This document shows positions 30,562-33,875 of a stretch of DNA of 33,875 nucleotides, piece after piece; position 1 is the stretch's first letter, and each line of letters opens with the position of its first letter. Both the position numbers and the translations under genes were made by a program. The notes under the pieces were generated by a model. The model did not search any database. It was not told where the DNA came from and saw nothing but the letters and a program-made list of their open reading frames with translations. The stretch comes from Acrocarpospora corrugata (GTDB lineage Bacteria > Actinomycetota > Actinomycetes > Streptosporangiales > Streptosporangiaceae), in contig NZ_BLAD01000105.1 of the NCBI RefSeq assembly GCF_009687845.1, positions 1 through 33,875 on the forward strand, read 5' to 3'.

Positions 30562-31928
30562 ATGGCTCGGTTCCGGCTCGCGCGGGTGGTTGCGCAGCGT
30601 GATCGGAGTCGTTGGTTGACGGCGTTGCGGAAGCCGTACGCGCAGCGGGCTTCGAGTTTGATCACCCGGTTGGTCCCTTCGCTCTTGGCATTGGTGATGC
30701 CGGTGCCGATGAACGCCTCGATCTGCGGCCACCACGCGGTGATGGTCTCGGCCAGGGTGCGGAGTTCGGGCAGGTAGGCGTGGTCGGCGCACCAGGCGTA
30801 GAAGGCCTGCAGGCGATGGCTGATCTGCGAGCGGACCGGGCCGGTGCGGGCCAGGGCGAGCAGATGGCGCAGTTTCTCCTTGGCGTGCCAGCCGGCCAGG
30901 ATGTGCCTGCCGTAGGTTCCCGTCCTGGTCAGATCGCGTTCCAGAACGGCACGCTGTTCGATGGCCAGATCCTCGGCGTTGGAGCGCAGAAACCTGCGGT
31001 GGTCGAACTCGGGGTCGCCTTTGCGGCCCCGGCGCCCGCGCATCTTCCAGGTCAGCCGCCGTCGCAGCTCGGCGAGCTTGGCGTTGGCCAACTGCACCAG
31101 GTGGAAGTGATCGACGACGATGACCGCGTGCGGCAGCGCGGTGCGGATCGCCGACCGGAACACCTGGCACATGTCGATCGCCACGTGGGTGACGGCGGTC
31201 TTCCACTCGGCGCTCCGCGCCGACAGCCAGGCGGCGACGACGCTGGAGAGGCGGCCCTCGACCTGGCCCAGTAGCCCCTGATCGCCCGAAAGATCGGTGA
31301 AGCCGACGTGCCAGCGGTCGGCGACCAGCCGATACTTGCCGGTGGCCGGGTCGACTTCCCAGCGGGGAGCGCCCCGGCGGATCTCATCGATCCCGATCGT
31401 CGTGGTCGGTTCCGGCTGGTCGGGCAGGACCTGGGCGGCATGGGCGCGGACCTCGCGCATCGCCACCGGCCAGGACAGGCGATGGTCACGGGCGGCCTGC
31501 ATCACCGTGCGCCCGCCGTCGACCACGGCCCGCCCGCAGGCCCTCCGCAACCGGCCGGTCGTCCGCATCCCGGCGCTGACCTGGCCGATCTGCTCGGTGA
31601 ACGAGCCGCGGGAACACCGGCGCTCCCGGCACACCCAGCGACGTTTATGCCACAGCGGCGTGATCGGCTCGCCGCCCGCGCACAGATCGCGTGGCGAGGT
31701 GAGCGCGCATTCCTTGACCCGGGTGGCGAGCACCCCGCACGCCGGGCACCCCCGCGCCGTCTCATCATCGGTGATCACGTGGACCACCCGGTGGCCGTCC
31801 TCGCGGCGCTCCACCCTGGTGACCGCCAGACCCTCCAGGCCCAGCAGCAGCGTCGCGTCCGAACAGGTCTCTATAGTGTTGTGCACGCCCGTGGTTTCTT
31901 GAAGATCGACTGCGTAGACAACAGTCAT
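30541..31928 (-). CDS. ISL3-family transposase, no stop inside the element
   Basis: The frame encodes about 462 residues inside the element. The N-terminal zinc-binding part has CPACG and later WVCRERRCSRGSF. The DDE catalytic domain has IGIDEIRRG (first Asp), VVDHFHLVQLANAKL (second Asp) and AKSEGTNRVIKL (Glu), so the triad appears intact. The last residues in the element, IPLKFEDP, are encoded by the left inverted repeat, and translation would continue through the target duplication into host DNA and the RTX gene to the stop at 29655, giving one 757-residue frame. The start may be the ATG at 31928 or the GTG at 31889 (HNTIETCSDATLLL). It moves the element by cut-and-paste transposition. Confidence 0.88.
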
Positions 31929-32045
31929 GATCTACGAGAGCCGCGGGCATCTCATTTCCGGGGTGATCTCCAGTCCTCTGTCGTCACTCATCGTGACTGG
32001 ACGCAGGAACCCCTTTCACCACTCCCCGATCAAGCTCGAAGAGCC
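30541..32045 (-). mobile_element. ISL3-family insertion sequence, about 1505 bp, complete
   Basis: The element is bounded by imperfect terminal inverted repeats of about 21 bp and by the identical 8-bp direct repeats CACAAAAT at 30533-30540 and 32046-32053. An 8-bp duplication and one DDE transposase with an N-terminal zinc-binding region are characteristic of ISL3. Both ends and the transposase are intact, so the insertion looks recent. Joining the flanks restores a continuous region between the yajQ terminator and the RTX gene. Confidence 0.92.
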
Positions 32046-32053
32046 CACAAAAT
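32025..32053. repeat. Right inverted repeat and target duplication of the ISL3 element
   Basis: The element ends at 32045 with CGATCAAGCTCGAAGAGCC on the plus strand, the inverse of the left end with few mismatches. CACAAAAT at 32046-32053 repeats the left duplication exactly. Five bases further on begins the stem of the yajQ terminator. Confidence 0.88.
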
Positions 32054-32057
32054 GGGG

Positions 32058-32088
32058 CCGGGGCACACGCGTGAACCGTGTGCCCCGG
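32058..32088 (-). terminator. Terminator hairpin downstream of yajQ
   Basis: CCGGGGCACACG (32058-32069) and CGTGTGCCCCGG (32077-32088) pair perfectly over 12 bp with a 7-base loop. It lies 34 bases after the yajQ stop on the minus strand. A plain U-tract is missing, but an AAAT-rich stretch follows, as is common in actinobacterial terminators. Confidence 0.78.
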
Positions 32089-32122
32089 ATATCGCCCGTG
32101 GAACGAGAAAGAACCCGTTCCG

Positions 32123-32614
32123 TCAGCGGTAGTTCTTGAACTGAAGGGCGATGTCGAGGTCCTTGCCCTTGAGCAGCGAGATGACCTCCTGCAACTCGTC
32201 CTTCTTCTTCGAACTGACCCGGAGCTCCTCGCCCTGGATCTGCGCCTTGACGCCTTTCGGCCCCTCATCCCGGATGAGCTTGGAGATCTTCTTGGCGTTC
32301 TCCTGATCGATGCCCTCCTTGAGCGCCACCGCCATCCGGTACTCCTTACCGGACAACTTCGGCTCCTCGGCATCGAGCACCTTGAGCGAAAGCCCACGCT
32401 TCACGAGCTTGTCCTTGAACACATCGAGAACCGCGTTGGCGCGCTCCTCGCTGTTCGCCTTGATCTCGATCCCCTTCTGCCCCGACCACGAGATAGTCGC
32501 CCCGGTCCCCTTGAAGTCGAACCGATGCCCGACCTCCTTGACCGTCTGGTTCAGAGCGTTGTCGACCTCCTGCCGGTCGATCTCCGAGACCACATCAAAA
32601 CTGCTGTCGGCCAT
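32123..32614 (-). CDS. yajQ: YajQ family (UPF0234) nucleotide-binding protein
   Basis: The ATG at 32614 gives 163 residues, the standard YajQ length. The sequence starts [20 protein letters not shown], then [13 protein letters not shown], and has two ferredoxin-like alpha/beta repeats. Other family blocks are [45 protein letters not shown]-type sequence (here [19 protein letters not shown]), and the end [11 protein letters not shown]. Members bind nucleotides; in some bacteria they bind cyclic di-GMP, in others a role in phage or membrane physiology has been reported. The role here is not known. A longer in-frame start at 32668 is rejected because it has no homology and would narrow the gap to the GNAT gene. 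Confidence 0.93.
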   Translation of the reverse strand: MADSSFDVVSEIDRQEVDNALNQTVKEVGHRFDFKGTGATISWSGQKGIEIKANSEERANAVLDVFKDKLVKRGLSLKVLDAEEPKLSGKEYRMAVALKEGIDQENAKKISKLIRDEGPKGVKAQIQGEELRVSSKKKDELQEVISLLKGKDLDIALQFKNYR

Positions 32615-32664
32615 CGCTGTCCGTATCCTCTCCTCGTTCGTTTCCGACCTTAGTTGCCACGGGC

Positions 32665-33150
32665 TCACACGTCCCTGCGCATGACCACACGCGGCGCGAC
32701 CTCAATCCCCAACTCCCGCTCATGCGCCACCAGCGCCGCCAATTCCGGCCCCCACCGCTCCTCCCCGAGTACGGCGAAGCCCCGCCGCGCATACCACGGC
32801 GCATTCCACGGCACATCCCGAAACGTCGTCAACGTCACCGCCTCCGACACGGCCGCCGCATGGTCACACAACGCCGCAACGAGCGCACTCCCGATCCCCT
32901 GCTTCCCGCACTCCGGAAGCACCGCCAACTGATCGAGATGAACCACCCCATCAACCCACCCGAACAGCGCGAACCCCACCGCTGGCCGCCCCGCGACGAT
33001 CACCCGCTCCGGCTCCGCACAATCCTCGATCATGGTGGTCCCCGCCGGAAACGCGATCCCCACATCCGCGAACATCCCATCCGCGGCCAACTCCACACCC
33101 ACGAGCCCCGCCAGATCCCCCACCTCGGCCCACCTGATCACACCCCCCAT
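32665..33150 (-). CDS. GNAT-family N-acetyltransferase
   Basis: The 161-residue protein has the GNAT core. Motif A appears as [21 protein letters not shown] near residues 90-110, containing the QGIGSA acetyl-CoA pyrophosphate loop. After it comes [19 protein letters not shown], the motif B region with the APWY variant common to this subgroup. The N-terminus ([16 protein letters not shown]) fits the first helix. It probably transfers an acetyl group to a small amine or antibiotic-like molecule; acceptor unknown. The start is the ATG at 33150. It is 50 bp upstream of yajQ on the same strand. Confidence 0.85.
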   Translation of the reverse strand: MGGVIRWAEVGDLAGLVGVELAADGMFADVGIAFPAGTTMIEDCAEPERVIVAGRPAVGFALFGWVDGVVHLDQLAVLPECGKQGIGSALVAALCDHAAAVSEAVTLTTFRDVPWNAPWYARRGFAVLGEERWGPELAALVAHERELGIEVAPRVVMRRDV

Positions 33151-33226
33151 CCTCCCTCATATCCCCTCACCACCCGCCCGCGTCCACCCCCGCAAACCGG
33201 TGTGCACGAGCACCCACGAAGTCCGC

Positions 33227-33232
33227 TATTCT
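33227..33232 (+). promoter_or_regulatory. Putative -10 element of tRNA-Tyr
   Basis: TATTCT lies 30 bases before the mature 5' end of tRNA-Tyr. A partial -35 (TGCACG at 33203-33208) is 18 bases upstream. The distance suits a short 5' leader removed by RNase P. Confidence 0.45.
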
Positions 33233-33262
33233 CTTACCTGTCACCGCGCAAGCGGGCGACAA

Positions 33263-33347
33263 GGCAGGTTGCCCGAGCGGCCAAAGGGAGCGGACTGTAA
33301 ATCCGTCGGCTCAGCCTACCCAGGTTCGAATCCTGGACCTGCCACCA
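33263..33347 (+). tRNA. tRNA-Tyr (GTA anticodon)
   Basis: GGCAGGT (33263-33269) and ACCTGCC (33337-33343) form the acceptor stem, followed by the discriminator A and an encoded CCA. The anticodon GTA is at 33297-33299 within ACTGTAAATC. The T arm carries GGTTCGAATCC, and a long variable arm (class II) is present, as in bacterial tRNA-Tyr. The gene is 85 nt including CCA. In Streptomyces coelicolor the element SLP1 integrates in a tRNA-Tyr gene; no integrase follows here. Confidence 0.97.
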
Positions 33348-33352
33348 GCAGT

Positions 33353-33398
33353 AGAAACGGTCCTTGACCAGCGCTAATGCGCGTCAAGGGCCGTTTCT
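33353..33398 (+). terminator. Strong terminator of tRNA-Tyr
   Basis: AGAAACGGTCCTTGAC (33353-33368) pairs with GTCAAGGGCCGTTTCT (33383-33398) over 16 bp with a single G-U pair; the loop is 14 bases. The stem ends five bases after the tRNA CCA, and TTTCTATTTG at its 3' side acts as the U-rich tract. Confidence 0.88.
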
Positions 33399-33475
33399 AT
33401 TTGTCCGGCTGAGTTCCACCGTCCACGGGACTGTGTCAACGCATCCTCTCGGTCAGCAAGGTCCGAACACGGACC

Positions 33476-33721
33476 TCAAGAGCGTGGAGCCGGAAAGTCC
33501 AGCACGGCCCGGCCGGAGTCGGTGAGCAGCAGGCGGCGGCCATCGACGGGGCGGTCCTCGCCGTCCATGATCCATCCTTGTGTGCGCAGGACGGCGAGAG
33601 TGGCTCGCGGGATGCCCGATCGGCGCGGCGAAAGAGGATTGTGGTGGACTTCTTCGTCGCGGATGCGTTCGAGGACGGCGCGTTGGGCGGGGGTGGGTTT
33701 GCGGGGCTGCGAGCTCGTCAT
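33476..33721 (-). CDS. Small hypothetical protein, winged-helix-like
   Basis: The 81-residue frame begins at the ATG at 33721 and shows a helix-helix-strand pattern: PTPAQRAVLERIRDEEV, then IPRATLAVLRTQGWI, and the strand-turn-strand MDGEDRPVDGRRLLLTDSGRAVLD. The last block resembles the beta-wing and recognition end of small winged-helix proteins, as in MarR-like or restriction-associated regulators, but no family can be assigned. The composition is normal coding for this genome. It is convergent with tRNA-Tyr, whose terminator lies between them. No partner gene is in view. Confidence 0.55.
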   Translation of the reverse strand: MTSSQPRKPTPAQRAVLERIRDEEVHHNPLSPRRSGIPRATLAVLRTQGWIMDGEDRPVDGRRLLLTDSGRAVLDFPAPRS

Positions 33722-33875
33722 TCGGTCTACCTCGCCGGAGTTGTGGCGGATGTCCCGATTGTGGCACCTCTGGGTGGCGAATGCCCGGGTGGGTGAGTCT
33801 GCTGCCGGAGGCAGGGGCCTGGCAGGCGGGTGGTGGCCGAGGCCGTTGGCGCGGGGGGCAGGGCGGGGGCAGGGC
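33722..33875. other. Right end of window, no gene recognised
   Basis: The last 154 bases are upstream of the small protein gene and should include its promoter. They are very G-rich on the plus strand with GGGCAGGGCGGGGGCAGGGC-type short repeats at the edge. I see no gene, tRNA or clear regulatory motif. Confidence 0.5.

Noticed and set aside
29655-31928. A single 757-residue transposase-RTX fusion protein
   Set aside because: The frame is open, but the RTX part has its own start, ribosome binding site and signal peptide. A signal peptide in the middle of a fusion would not work, so two products are more likely.

Overview
The window comes from a high-GC, filamentous-type actinomycete. The evidence is strong G/C third-position codon use, frequent GTG starts, ATGA/GTGA gene overlaps, a Hanks-type Ser/Thr kinase, an ECF sigma factor and apparently leaderless genes. 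Gene content and order (korAB, a partial second nuo cluster, htpX, yajQ, tRNA-Tyr) recall a locus I remember from Streptomyces, but the family cannot be fixed from sequence alone (Streptomycetales or Streptosporangiales-like).

Layout. (1) Positions 1-8066, all on the minus strand: a compact exopolysaccharide operon reading out of the window. In transcription order it holds a methyltransferase, a NodB-type deacetylase, a GT2 glycosyltransferase, a CelD/BcsL-type GNAT protein, a paralogous GT2, a GDP-mannose 6-dehydrogenase-like enzyme, a GT4, another GT2 and a truncated beta-helix lipoprotein. (2) 8164-11047, minus: korB and korA, a 2-oxoacid:ferredoxin oxidoreductase. (3) 11330-12829, minus: a polysaccharide-deacetylase lipoprotein. 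(4) 12966-26237, plus: a complex I-like cluster nuoA-B-C-H and nuoI-J-K-L-M-N with no nuoD, E, F or G, followed by htpX. It is split between nuoH and nuoI by three minus-strand paralogues that share an N-terminal membrane module. One carries a Ser/Thr kinase, the other two a helix-hairpin-helix domain, and one of these is frameshifted. (5) 27278-29543: a PPOX-fold protein, a secreted beta-propeller-like protein and a divergent ECF sigma factor. (6) 29655-32045: a secreted RTX-type calcium-binding protein whose upstream region carries a complete ISL3-family element with 8-bp target duplication. (7) 32123-33721: yajQ, a GNAT acetyltransferase, tRNA-Tyr with a strong terminator, and a small winged-helix-like protein.

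How the parts may work together (inference): KorAB would reduce ferredoxin from 2-oxoacids, and the Nuo cluster, lacking the NADH-oxidising module, could accept those electrons and pump protons. It would need NuoD from elsewhere. The kinase/HhH membrane family embedded in this cluster is the least explained part of the window: all three genes have a TANNNT hexamer exactly 6 nt before the start codon, suggesting leaderless co-regulated transcripts.

A second theme is local duplication. The junctions nuoB/nuoC, nuoH/kinase, nuoL/nuoM and the region before nuoI, and a 160-residue insertion inside NuoM, all carry decayed tandem repeats or gene-end duplications. These look like products of repeated slippage or unequal recombination in this one cluster.
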